64,000 nucleotides of DNA, from positions 124,001-188,000 of the forward strand of contig NZ_JAOTPL010000001.1 of NCBI RefSeq assembly GCF_025631005.1, in the 5' to 3' direction. This document shows positions 35,294 to 43,910 of the stretch, piece after piece. How positions within the stretch are numbered: position 1 is the first letter of the stretch; the number at the start of each line of letters is the position of its first letter. This DNA comes from Haoranjiania flava. Lineage in GTDB: Bacteria; Bacteroidota; Bacteroidia; Chitinophagales; Chitinophagaceae. The translations under genes and the position numbers were made by a program. Under the pieces are notes generated by a model, which saw only the letters and a list, made by a program, of their open reading frames with translations, searched no databases and was not told where the DNA came from.

Positions 35294-35707
35294 ATGTATC
35301 CGGAAAATCAACAAAACCCGCAGAACACTTTTCAGCCGCAACAAAACACCGCCTTTCCACCAGAAGGCCACAATGCGTTCCCTGCACCTTTGCCTAATGC
35401 CACCACGATATTGGTACTGGGAATCGTATCCATTGTTACAGCATGCTGCTGCTATGGCATCGTAGGTGTGATCATCGGCGCCATTGCTTTATCTATGGCC
35501 GGAAAAGCCAAACATCTTTATGCATCAAACCCCGGAGCCTACGCCCCCACCAGCATGAGCACCGTAAATACAGGCAGGATCTGCGCGATCATTGGCCTGG
35601 TAATCGGCGTGCTGGCTGTGATTGCCTATGTGGCTGTAATCGCTATGTATGGTGTTGAGGTACTTACCAACCCTGAAATGCTCAGAGAGATTATGCAGGG
35701 TACATAA
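35294..35707 (+). CDS. CCC-motif membrane protein (DUF4190-like)
   Basis: A 137-residue protein with a Gln/Asn/Pro-rich N-terminus (1-35) and two membrane segments. The first contains the ACCCYGIVGVIIGAIALSMA stretch that names the CCC-motif family, the second is ICAIIGLVIGVLAVIAYVAVIAMYG. The layout (disordered polar N-terminus, two helices) is the same as in the neighbouring dispanins, with which it is often co-located. The function is unknown. Confidence 0.8.
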   Translation: MYPENQQNPQNTFQPQQNTAFPPEGHNAFPAPLPNATTILVLGIVSIVTACCCYGIVGVIIGAIALSMAGKAKHLYASNPGAYAPTSMSTVNTGRICAIIGLVIGVLAVIAYVAVIAMYGVEVLTNPEMLREIMQGT

Positions 35708-35725
35708 TCTGCTAAAACCCTTCAA

Positions 35726-35758
35726 CAAAACAGCCGCTGAAATTTCGCGGCTGTTTTG
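35726..35758. terminator. Bidirectional terminator between the CCC-motif gene and topA
   Basis: A perfect 12-bp stem CAAAACAGCCGC / GCGGCTGTTTTG with a 9-base loop lies between two convergent genes. Confidence 0.85.
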
Positions 35759-35759
35759 G

Positions 35760-38360
35760 TTACTTCTTTGATGCTTTTGCGGCTGTATTCTTAGCAGCAG
35801 CTTTTTTAGGTGCTACTTTTTTAGGTGCAGCTTTTTTAACCGCTGCTTTTTTTGCTTTTTTGGCGAATGCGTCGGGCTGTTGCGCTTCTATCAGTTTCTT
35901 TACTTCTTCGAGAGAGATGGTTTTTAATTCTTCTTCTGTAAACTTCTCGCCTGCTGCATTTTTTCCGAGCTTGAGCATTTGTTTGCCAAAGCGAATGAAC
36001 GGTCCCCAGCGGCCGTTCTCAATGGCTATCTTTTCTTTCTCCCAATTTTGTATATACCGTTTTGCCTCTTTCTCAATTTTCTTCGATATAAGTTCATCAA
36101 TATCTTTTTGGGTAAGGTTATCGAAGTCATATGCCTTCGGTACATTTATAAAAAGCTCTTCCCATTTCAGGTATGGGCCAAAACGCCCCTTGCCTTTGGT
36201 CACGGGCTTACCCTGGTAATGAGCAACCGGCGCATCAGCTTCCTTTTTTTGATTGATAAACTCAATGGCCTGCTCCATATCTACTGTCAACGGGTCTGTG
36301 GTGCGTGGTATGGAAATAAAATTCTCTCCCCACTTTACGTATGGACCGAACCGGCCGGTGTTTACGCTTACTTCCTGTCCTTCATATTCACCCAGCTCCA
36401 GCGGGAGTTTAAAGAGATCAAGCGCCTCTTCCAGCGTGATGGTTTCAATGCTTTGATTTTTGTGTAAAGATGCAAATTTTGGTTTTTCCTCGCTATCGGT
36501 ATCTCCTATCTGTATCATGGGGCCGTAGCGTCCCATGCGGGCAACTACCTTTTTTCCTGAGCTTTCTTCTACGCCCAATTCTCTTTCTCCTTTGGCTCTT
36601 TCTGCATTTTCCAGCGTATGCTGCACATCTTTGTGAAATGGTGTATAAAAATGCCCCAGCATTTCGTTCCATACCATTTTACCTGCTGCAATGTCGTCAA
36701 ATTCTTCTTCCACGCGCGCGGTAAAACCGTAATCCATTACCTGTCCAAAATGTTCTATCAAAAAATCCGTTACCACAAAGCCCAGGTCTGTAGGGAATAA
36801 TTTTCCCTTTTCACGGCCAACGACTTCTGTTTCGGTTTTTGTCCTGATTGCATTGTCCGGCGTCAGTTTCATCATGCGGTAAGAGCGGGGCGTGCCGTCC
36901 TTATCCCTTTTCTCCACATAGTTTCTCTTAATGATGGTAGAGATGGTGGGCGCATATGTAGATGGTCTTCCGATACCCAACTCTTCCAGTTTCTTTACCA
37001 GCGATGCTTCTGTATACCTTGCCGCGGGCCGCGTAAATTTCTCTGTGGCTACCAGCTTATCCAGGTTTAACTGCTGGCCTACTTTCAGCGGCGGCAGGCT
37101 GTTTTCATCTTCGCTTTCCTCTTCATCATCTTTCCCTTCTAAATACACTTTCAGGAAACCATCGAACTTCAGCACTTCCCCGGTAGCAGTAAGCTGTTCT
37201 TTGTTGGTAGAGATAGCTATCTGTGCTGTGGTTTTTTCAAACTCTGCTTCGCTCATCTGCGATGCAATGGTGCGTTTCCAGATCAGCTCGTACAGCCTGC
37301 GCATATCCGGCTCATTGATGGTATGGTTTGCCATATATGTAGGCCTGATGGCTTCGTGGGCTTCCTGTGCGCCTGCAGATTTATTTTTAAAAGTTCTTAC
37401 CTGGTGGTATTTCTCACCGTAAGAATGCTGAATTTCCTTACGGATATCAGCCAGCGCGGTGGCGCTGAGGTTCACGCTGTCTGTACGCATGTAAGTAATG
37501 TACCCGTTTTCATACAGCCTCTGGGCTATCAGCATGGTTTTAGCCACACCGTAGCCGAGCTTGCGCGATGCTTCCTGTTGCAGGGTAGATGTTGTAAAGG
37601 GCGCTGCCGGAGATCGCCTGGCAGGCTTTACTTCAATATTAGATACGCTGTATGCTGCATCCTTGCAGGATTCCAGGAATGCCAGTGCAGCCTTTTCATC
37701 GGCGATCTTTTTAGCGCTTTCGGCTTTAAAGCTGATTTTTTTCCCGGTAATGTCTGCTCCGTTGAAGTACCCTTCTATCTTAAAAGAGCTAACCGGCTCA
37801 AACGTATTTATTTCTCTTTCCCGCTCCACGATCAGGCGAACGGCTACACTTTGTACGCGTCCTGCGCTGAGGCTTCGCTGCATGCCCACCTTGCGCCATA
37901 GCACAGGGCTTAGCTCAAATCCCACGATGCGGTCCAGCACGCGCCTTGCCTGCTGTGCATCTACCAGGTTCATATCTATTGTGCGCGGATGCTCAATTGC
38001 TTTTTTAATAGCAGGTTTAGTGATCTCGTGGAAAACAATTCTTTTGGTAGTGGCAGGGTCAAGGCCCAGCACTTCGGCCAAGTGCCAGCTGATGCTTTCT
38101 CCTTCGCGGTCCTCATCCGAAGCCAGCCAGACCTCATCAGCTTTCTTAGCCTTGGCCTTCAGGTCTTTGACCACCTTTGTTTTGTCTTCTGAAATTATAT
38201 AATGTGGCAGAAAGCCCTTCTCTATATCAATACCATTATCTCCCTTAGCCAGGTCACGGATATGGCCAAAACTACTCACTACCTCGAAATCTTTCCCGAG
38301 TATTTTTTCGATGGTTTTAGCTTTAGCAGGCGACTCTACAATTAATAAATTTTTTGCCAT
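35760..38360 (-). CDS. topA: DNA topoisomerase I (type IA)
   Basis: An 866-residue topoisomerase I relaxing negative supercoils. The Toprim domain is at residues 4-120 (LIVESPAKAKTIEKIL; SDEDREGE at 81-88), and the catalytic Tyr is Tyr290 in ITYMRTDS. The C-terminal half carries several topoisomerase C-terminal repeats (GRYGPMIQIG, GRFGPYVKWG, GRFGPYLKWE, GRWGPFIRFG) instead of zinc fingers. The last about 35 residues are an extreme Lys/Ala/Pro tail (KKAAPKK repeats) that probably binds DNA, a common Bacteroidota feature. It is monocistronic, with a shared terminator downstream. Confidence 0.97.
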   Translation of the reverse strand: MAKNLLIVESPAKAKTIEKILGKDFEVVSSFGHIRDLAKGDNGIDIEKGFLPHYIISEDKTKVVKDLKAKAKKADEVWLASDEDREGESISWHLAEVLGLDPATTKRIVFHEITKPAIKKAIEHPRTIDMNLVDAQQARRVLDRIVGFELSPVLWRKVGMQRSLSAGRVQSVAVRLIVEREREINTFEPVSSFKIEGYFNGADITGKKISFKAESAKKIADEKAALAFLESCKDAAYSVSNIEVKPARRSPAAPFTTSTLQQEASRKLGYGVAKTMLIAQRLYENGYITYMRTDSVNLSATALADIRKEIQHSYGEKYHQVRTFKNKSAGAQEAHEAIRPTYMANHTINEPDMRRLYELIWKRTIASQMSEAEFEKTTAQIAISTNKEQLTATGEVLKFDGFLKVYLEGKDDEEESEDENSLPPLKVGQQLNLDKLVATEKFTRPAARYTEASLVKKLEELGIGRPSTYAPTISTIIKRNYVEKRDKDGTPRSYRMMKLTPDNAIRTKTETEVVGREKGKLFPTDLGFVVTDFLIEHFGQVMDYGFTARVEEEFDDIAAGKMVWNEMLGHFYTPFHKDVQHTLENAERAKGERELGVEESSGKKVVARMGRYGPMIQIGDTDSEEKPKFASLHKNQSIETITLEEALDLFKLPLELGEYEGQEVSVNTGRFGPYVKWGENFISIPRTTDPLTVDMEQAIEFINQKKEADAPVAHYQGKPVTKGKGRFGPYLKWEELFINVPKAYDFDNLTQKDIDELISKKIEKEAKRYIQNWEKEKIAIENGRWGPFIRFGKQMLKLGKNAAGEKFTEEELKTISLEEVKKLIEAQQPDAFAKKAKKAAVKKAAPKKVAPKKAAAKNTAAKASKK

Positions 38361-38616
38361 AATGTTGATCCGGTATTTTCCAATATAATAGAAAAATTTT
38401 TTGCAATATTACTGTAAAGCTGATAAATGCCAAAAGTTTCTATATTTTAAACAAAGCGTGTGTGGTTTCCTGTATTCGGGTGGTATGTAAAAATAAAAAG
38501 GAATATCCTCCTGAAACCTGTACAGCATGTGTGTTTCAGAAGAATAACGTTTGCAGAAAAGAATAAGAGGCCGGGATATTTTCTACCTGTTGCCGGAAAT
38601 ATTCCCGGAAAAGTAA

Positions 38617-39045
38617 TTACATAGCTATATAATCTTTGAGGTGATTGATGGTCTCCTTCTGGTAGGCCATAATGGTATTAACCACATCGCCGATAGAGAT
38701 AACGCCGGCCAGTTTATCTGACTCAAACACCGGCAGGTAGCGGATATTGTTGTCTGCCATCAGCAAAATACATTCTTCTAAAATACTGTCGGGATGCACC
38801 TGCGGAAAATGTTCTGATAACACATCGCCTACTTTTGTATCTGATGAGTTTTTTCCCTGCAAAACGATCTTACGTGAATAATCCCTTTCAGTAAAAATGC
38901 CTTTGTATTCATCATTGTCTACAACCAGCACGGCACCGATATTGTTGTCTGCCATCACCTGCAGGGCTTCTACAACGGGAATGGAAGATTCCACGGAAAT
39001 ATTTTTCTTATTCTTCTTGGATAGAATTTCTTTAACGGTGATCAT
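38617..39045 (-). CDS. CBS-domain pair protein
   Basis: A 142-residue stand-alone CBS pair (Bateman module): first CBS about 18-70 (VVEALQVMADNNIGAVLVVDN, GIFTERDYSRKI), second about 78-135 (ILEECILLMADNNIRYLPVFE, LAGVISIGDVV). Such proteins bind adenine nucleotides and act as sensors. It lies downstream of the oxidase cluster but is separated from it by a terminator, so it is probably independent. Confidence 0.9.
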   Translation of the reverse strand: MITVKEILSKKNKKNISVESSIPVVEALQVMADNNIGAVLVVDNDEYKGIFTERDYSRKIVLQGKNSSDTKVGDVLSEHFPQVHPDSILEECILLMADNNIRYLPVFESDKLAGVISIGDVVNTIMAYQKETINHLKDYIAM

Positions 39046-39085
39046 ATAAAAAGATTTTGGTTAGGAATAATTGTGGTTAAATTAA

Positions 39086-39117
39086 AAAAGGTTATCCCTT
39101 TACGAAGATAACCTTTT
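39086..39117 (-). terminator. Terminator of the cytochrome oxidase operon
   Basis: The perfect stem AAAAGGTTATC / GATAACCTTTT with a 10-base loop is followed on the minus strand by a T run. It lies 20 bp after the subunit IV stop. Confidence 0.85.
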
Positions 39118-39136
39118 CCGAATATATTGTTTGTAC

Positions 39137-39571
39137 TTATTGGTGTACATCTTCGTTAAGGTTTGCATTTCCAGGTTTCTTTTCTGCGTGCGGCTGCACA
39201 TCCATGGGCTTGCTGAAATGCACATCGTGGTATGGCGTATATCTTGAGCGGAGATTTTTAAAAGATTCGCCATCCATCAGGAAAGCCAGTACAAACCAGA
39301 CAAAAAGCAGTGAGGGAATAGCTATAGTGCTGATCAGAGACTTGGCCTCGAACTTCAGGTGCATGAAGTAAGCGATGATGTAAAATGCTTTCCAGAGCAT
39401 CAAAACAATGATTACACCTTTGGTAAAGGTTTTAATAAAAGTACCGTCCTGCCAGTTAAGCCTGAACATGATATAGCCCAATGCCAGTTCTACAATTGTA
39501 AGTACCGACAGGTATGCCGTGATCTTCCAGACCTCTCTCTTTGCTGCCGCCGCATCCGTATGATTTGCCAT
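39137..39571 (-). CDS. Cytochrome c oxidase subunit IV family protein
   Basis: A 144-residue protein with three membrane helices (about 18-38, 49-72 and 82-101), matching prokaryotic cytochrome c oxidase subunit IV (COX4 pro). The C-terminal tail is polar and His-rich. It is the last gene of the oxidase operon, 30 bp after the second subunit III gene. Confidence 0.85.
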   Translation of the reverse strand: MANHTDAAAAKREVWKITAYLSVLTIVELALGYIMFRLNWQDGTFIKTFTKGVIIVLMLWKAFYIIAYFMHLKFEAKSLISTIAIPSLLFVWFVLAFLMDGESFKNLRSRYTPYHDVHFSKPMDVQPHAEKKPGNANLNEDVHQ

Positions 39572-39601
39572 AATATCTAAATAGTTTTGGTTGAATAAGA
39601 G

Positions 39602-40270
39602 TTAAACAAGATAAAAGAACGTGAATACAAAAACCCACACAAGATCTACAAAGTGCCAGTATAAACCGGCCTTTTCTATCATCTGGTAAGTGCCGCGTTT
39701 GTGAAATACATTTTTCAATGTCATGATCAGCATGATGATATTGATAAGTATACCCGTAGAAACGTGGAAACCGTGAAAGCCGGTAATGGTAAAAAAGAAA
39801 TTGGTGAAGTTGGGAGAAGATAAAGTGCCGTCGTGGTTGGGAAAAGGATTGCTGCCCCACCAGGCATTCACATGGTGTAAGTGCGCCCACTCCCACGCCT
39901 GGCAACCAATAAATATCAGGCCCCCAACTATGGTCAGTATCAGGTATTTTACTACTTCCTTTTTGTCGTTGCGATGGCCGGCCTGAACGGCAAGCACCAT
40001 GGTAACCGAACTAAGGATGAGTATAAACGTCATCAGGCTGACAAAAAGCAACGGGTATTGTCCGTTGAGGCCGGGAAAAGAGTTAAACACATGGTTGGGG
40101 TCCGGCCATGCAGTGGTAGCATAGCGTGTAGCCCCGTACGTAATCAGCAATCCACCGAAAGTAAAAGCATCGCTCAGCAGAAATAGCCACATCATTAGTT
40201 TTCCATACTCTACATTAAAGGGGCTTCTGCCGCCCATCCAGGTATTGATCTTTGTAAGTGCTGTTGACAT
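39602..40270 (-). CDS. Cytochrome c oxidase subunit III (copy 2)
   Basis: A 222-residue heme-copper oxidase subunit III with several membrane helices; landmarks are WLFLLSDAFTFGGLL near 27-41, WEWAHL, FHGFHVSTG and the terminal YWHFVDLVWVFVF. Subunit III stabilises the proton pathway of subunit I. Two subunit III-like genes in a row are usual in Bacteroidota caa3-type oxidase operons; this is the full-length one. Confidence 0.92.
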   Translation of the reverse strand: MSTALTKINTWMGGRSPFNVEYGKLMMWLFLLSDAFTFGGLLITYGATRYATTAWPDPNHVFNSFPGLNGQYPLLFVSLMTFILILSSVTMVLAVQAGHRNDKKEVVKYLILTIVGGLIFIGCQAWEWAHLHHVNAWWGSNPFPNHDGTLSSPNFTNFFFTITGFHGFHVSTGILINIIMLIMTLKNVFHKRGTYQMIEKAGLYWHFVDLVWVFVFTFFYLV

Positions 40271-40297
40271 AAATATATTTTATTCCTTCAAAAAAAA

Positions 40298-40873
40298 TTA
40301 TACGATATTAAAAAAGATTAGCAGGTAGATCCATAGTACATCCACAAAATGCCAGTAAGTGCCCATTATTTCCACGGGTACCGGGTTGTAGTTTTTCACT
40401 TTGGCATTATAGCTCCTGATGGCAAAAGCTGCCAATGCCACCACACCTCCAAGCACGTGCAGGATGTGAAAGCCGCAGATTACTCCCAGGAATGAAGCAG
40501 CGGGATTGCTGCCGTTGCCTAAAATACTGATGCCTCTTGTGGTAATATCATGAAAGCCGGCAATCTGCAACGCGCAAAACAGCAAACCAAGCAGGGCAGT
40601 AGCAGAGATAAGCATGCGGTACCTGCCTCTTTCCTTATTTTTAAATGCTTTCACTGCAAGATGCATGGTGAAACTGCTCAATAATATTACCAGAGTAGAT
40701 ACCCAGAAAACTTTCGGCAATGAGAACTCCAGCCAGTTTGTGTGTGCCCGCTTTACAAGATAAGCGCTGGTAAGCCCTGCAAATGCCATTACCAGGGAAG
40801 CAATGCCTATCCACAACAAAAATTTCTGGGGATTGGTGCGCCTTACAGGTTCATTATGAGTCAATGTTTTCAT
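40298..40873 (-). CDS. Cytochrome c oxidase subunit III (copy 1, short form)
   Basis: A 191-residue subunit III-type protein with five membrane helices. It has KVFWVSTLVILLSSFTMHLA, GFHILHVLGGVVAL and the terminal GTYWHFVDVLWIYLLIFFN. It begins with ATG at 40873, set in the TACACATGAAA context that ends the repeat units of array 5, so the array forms its immediate upstream sequence. It lies 193 bp after ctaB and 28 bp before subunit III copy 2. Confidence 0.9.
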   Translation of the reverse strand: MKTLTHNEPVRRTNPQKFLLWIGIASLVMAFAGLTSAYLVKRAHTNWLEFSLPKVFWVSTLVILLSSFTMHLAVKAFKNKERGRYRMLISATALLGLLFCALQIAGFHDITTRGISILGNGSNPAASFLGVICGFHILHVLGGVVALAAFAIRSYNAKVKNYNPVPVEIMGTYWHFVDVLWIYLLIFFNIV

Positions 40874-41063
40874 GTGTATATAGTTATTTGTTTTTCAGTT
40901 GTCACATGGAATAGCCTTTATTCATTCACGGTTGGTATGCCACTTTGCTTATGGCTATTTCATGTGTTAATATTTAATTTTTACTGTTTGCCACACGGAA
41001 TAACCAAAACCTTCATTCTTTATTATCATTCCCGGTGGTATACATTCCTAATGGTTATTTCAT
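40874..41063 (-). repeat. Intergenic palindromic repeat array 5 (order B-A on the minus strand)
   Basis: This sits inside the oxidase operon, between the ctaB stop (41067) and the start of subunit III (40873). Units: A at 40903-40966 with arms CACATGGAATAGCC / GGCTATTTCATGTG, and B at 40992-41063, diverged. As in arrays 1 and 3, the A-unit end sequence recurs at the next start codon. No terminator lies between the B unit and the preceding stop, so the array is expected to be transcribed with the operon. Confidence 0.85.
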
Positions 41064-41066
41064 ATT

Positions 41067-42074
41067 TTAAATTTTATCTGCCAGTAAGGTTAATAATACA
41101 ATAGGTAAATAAATATAGCTGCTAAACATTACCCTGCGCGCAGATTTCACATCCATGTGGATATACAGACGGACGCTTTGTATCACCATAAAAATGTTGC
41201 TGATCAGTACAATGATAAAACATATCAACCCTATCTGGCTATCAATTCCTTTTACAAAATCTCCCATCACGAAAGGCAGCATGCCAACCGGGATCATTAA
41301 TACGGAATAAAGAATGGTTTGCAATGCAGTATTTTTCGTAGGGCCTTTTTCTGAAGGCAACAATTTAAAGCCCGCTTTTGTGTAGTCTTTGTGCGCCACC
41401 CAAGCAATTGCCCAGAAATGCGGGAACTGCCAGATAAACTGTATAGCAAAAAGGATCAGGCCTCCTGTCCAGCTATTGTTTCCGCCTTCACTGAAGCCTG
41501 CCACCCAGCCGATCAGGCAGGGAAATGCACCGGGAAAACCACCAACCAGCACCGAAACAGCATTTTTGGTTTTCAGCGGTGTGTAAATATATCCGTAGAT
41601 AAAAAGGCTGATGAGCGAGAGCAAAGCAGATTGAAAATTGAAGAAATACCACATCATGCCCACGCCGGCAACACCTGTAATCGAGGCAAATATAAATGCA
41701 TGGCTCTGGGACATTCTGCCGCTGGCAACCGGACGGTTCATGGTACGTTTCATTACCGCATCCGTATCTTTTTCAATGGTCTGGTTGATCGCGTTGGCGC
41801 TGCCTGTGACCAGCATGCCTGCGACAAACAACAACACAACCATCTTCAGGTCGAAAACCACATTGGGCGATAACAAATAGCAAACCACGCAGGAAAATAC
41901 TACTGTAAAGCTAAGCGTAAACTTGCTTAACGCCATGTAGTCTTTGATCAGTGACACCGGTTTTTCCTCTAACCGGTTGGCTTTCGATATGTAAACCGCT
42001 TTGTTCAATGGATAGCTTCTCTTTGATTTAGTTTTAATGTTTTGTTTTTTCTGCTTCTTCTCTCTTCTTATCAA
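41067..42074 (-). CDS. ctaB: Protoheme IX farnesyltransferase (heme O synthase)
   Basis: A UbiA-family prenyltransferase of up to 335 residues that attaches a farnesyl group to heme B, giving heme O for the oxidase. The Asp-rich NAINQTIEKDTDAVMKRTMNRP loop (about 113-134) is diagnostic, and a second loop with KDYTKAGFKLLP lies near 230-242; nine hydrophobic segments follow the UbiA pattern. The ATG at 42074 lies inside the coxA gene, which overlaps by 41 bp. The first 45 residues are basic and unlike the family, so the true start may be a later non-ATG codon near 41998. Confidence 0.93.
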   Translation of the reverse strand: MIRREKKQKKQNIKTKSKRSYPLNKAVYISKANRLEEKPVSLIKDYMALSKFTLSFTVVFSCVVCYLLSPNVVFDLKMVVLLFVAGMLVTGSANAINQTIEKDTDAVMKRTMNRPVASGRMSQSHAFIFASITGVAGVGMMWYFFNFQSALLSLISLFIYGYIYTPLKTKNAVSVLVGGFPGAFPCLIGWVAGFSEGGNNSWTGGLILFAIQFIWQFPHFWAIAWVAHKDYTKAGFKLLPSEKGPTKNTALQTILYSVLMIPVGMLPFVMGDFVKGIDSQIGLICFIIVLISNIFMVIQSVRLYIHMDVKSARRVMFSSYIYLPIVLLTLLADKI

Positions 42075-43875
42075 TTACTTCTTCTTCATAGCCAACCGGC
42101 ACGTCCTGCGGAATAAAATCCACTCCGTTTTTACCGTAATCATACGGCCAGCGGTGTACTTCCGGGATATTTCCGGGCCAGTTGCCATGTCCGGGCTCAA
42201 TGGGTGTAGTCCATTCAAGTGTGTTAGATTTCCACGGGTTCAGTTCTCTTGATCTTCTGCCTTTGTACATAGAATAGAAGAAGTTGAATAAAAACAGGAA
42301 CTGAGCCAGGAACACGATTATTGCCACTATGGTAATGAATTTGTTCAGCGAAGCGAATTGCTTAAAGCTTTCCCAATTGCTGTAATCGTAATAGCGGCGC
42401 GGCATTCCTGCAAAACCCTGATAGTGCATTGGCCAGAAGATTAAGTAAGCGCCCACCAGCGTGATCCAGAAATGTATGTCGCCCAGCGTGGAATTCATAA
42501 ACCTGCCAAACATTTTCGGGAACCAGTGGTACACGCCCGCAAACATGCCGAAGAATGCTGCCACACCCATCACCAGGTGAAAGTGTGCAATTACGAAATA
42601 AGTATCATGCACGTGAATATCAATTGCGGAGTTACCTAAGTAAATGCCCGTTAACCCGCCTGATATAAACAGGCTTACAAACCCTATGGCGAACAGCATA
42701 CCATTGGTGAAGCGGATATTTCCGCGCCACAAAGTGGTAAGCCAGTTAAACACTTTAATGGCAGATGGCACAGCTATCAGCAAGGTAAGCAATACAAATA
42801 TTGAACCCAGGAACGGGTTAAGGCCTGTAACAAACATGTGGTGTGCCCACACCAGGAACGCCAGCACTACAATGGCAAACATAGACAACACCATGGCAGA
42901 GTAGCCAAAAATAGGTTTGCGTGCGTTTACAGACATTACTTCAGAAACTATGCCCATGGCCGGCAGCACAACAATGTATACCTCAGGGTGGCCCAGGAAC
43001 CAGAAAAGGTGTTGGTACAAAATAGCATTACCGCCTTCGTGGGAAAGCGCCATACCGTTTATAAAAATATCTGAGAGGTAAAAGCTTGTGCCAAAATGCC
43101 TGTCGAAAATCAGCAGAATGAAACCGGCAAATAATACAGGGAATGAAAGTACGCCCAGGATGGCTTGCAGGAACAAGGACCAGATTGTCAGCGGCATCCT
43201 GTTCATGCTCATACCCTTGGTACGCATATTCAGCACGGTGGAAATATAGTTAAGCCCGCCCAGCAACTGTGATATCACAAAAAGTATGAGCGATATCATC
43301 CAAAGGTCCATCCCCGTTCGTGAGCCTATGGAGGCCTGCCCTAACGCACTCAATGGCGGATAAGCCGTCCACCCACCTGAAAATGGACCTGTCTCTACAA
43401 AGAAAGAAGAAAGCATTACAATACCTGCAAGGAAAAACAGCCAGTAGCTGAGCATATTCATGAATGGTGATGCCATGTCTCTTGCCCCGATCTGCAGCGG
43501 AATAAGAAAGTTAGCAAAAGTACCGCTAAGGCCTGCAGTAAGTACAAAGAATATCAACACGGTGCCGTGAATGGTGGTGAGCGCATAATAAGCATCGGGG
43601 GTGAGCCTGCCGCCTTTTGCCCACTTACCCAGGATTGTTTCCAGTATAGGAAAAGATGTATCCGGATAGCCCAGCTGCAAGCGGAAAAGCACCGACATGA
43701 GGCCTCCCAAAATAGCCCAGATGATACCTGTGATCAGGTATTGCTTAGCGATCATTTTATGATCCTGGCTAAAAATATATTTGGTTATAAAATTTTCTTT
43801 AGGATGGTGGTGAGCTGCTTCGGGGTGTTGCGCCGTCCATAGATCACTCTGTAAAACCGTTGCTGAGGTACTCAT
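42034..43875 (-). CDS. ctaD: Cytochrome c oxidase subunit I
   Basis: A 613-residue heme-copper oxidase subunit I with at least twelve membrane helices. Heme and CuB ligands are recognisable: HGTVLIFF near 105, GHPEVYIVVLPAMG around 290 (CuB His with the cross-linked Tyr), WAHHMFVTG near 342, and the paired His in DTYFVIAHFHLVMG near 430. It reduces O2 to water while pumping protons. It lies 35 bp after subunit II and overlaps ctaB. Confidence 0.97.
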   Translation of the reverse strand: MSTSATVLQSDLWTAQHPEAAHHHPKENFITKYIFSQDHKMIAKQYLITGIIWAILGGLMSVLFRLQLGYPDTSFPILETILGKWAKGGRLTPDAYYALTTIHGTVLIFFVLTAGLSGTFANFLIPLQIGARDMASPFMNMLSYWLFFLAGIVMLSSFFVETGPFSGGWTAYPPLSALGQASIGSRTGMDLWMISLILFVISQLLGGLNYISTVLNMRTKGMSMNRMPLTIWSLFLQAILGVLSFPVLFAGFILLIFDRHFGTSFYLSDIFINGMALSHEGGNAILYQHLFWFLGHPEVYIVVLPAMGIVSEVMSVNARKPIFGYSAMVLSMFAIVVLAFLVWAHHMFVTGLNPFLGSIFVLLTLLIAVPSAIKVFNWLTTLWRGNIRFTNGMLFAIGFVSLFISGGLTGIYLGNSAIDIHVHDTYFVIAHFHLVMGVAAFFGMFAGVYHWFPKMFGRFMNSTLGDIHFWITLVGAYLIFWPMHYQGFAGMPRRYYDYSNWESFKQFASLNKFITIVAIIVFLAQFLFLFNFFYSMYKGRRSRELNPWKSNTLEWTTPIEPGHGNWPGNIPEVHRWPYDYGKNGVDFIPQDVPVGYEEEVIDKKREEAEKTKH

Positions 43876-43910
43876 AATTTCTTCTGTTTAGCTCTGATCT
43901 GTAAATATTT

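Noticed and set aside
36000..38200. Long plus-strand frames opposite topA and other minus-strand genes
   Set aside because: They are shadows of real genes in other frames: no family pattern, and the minus-strand gene accounts fully for the sequence.
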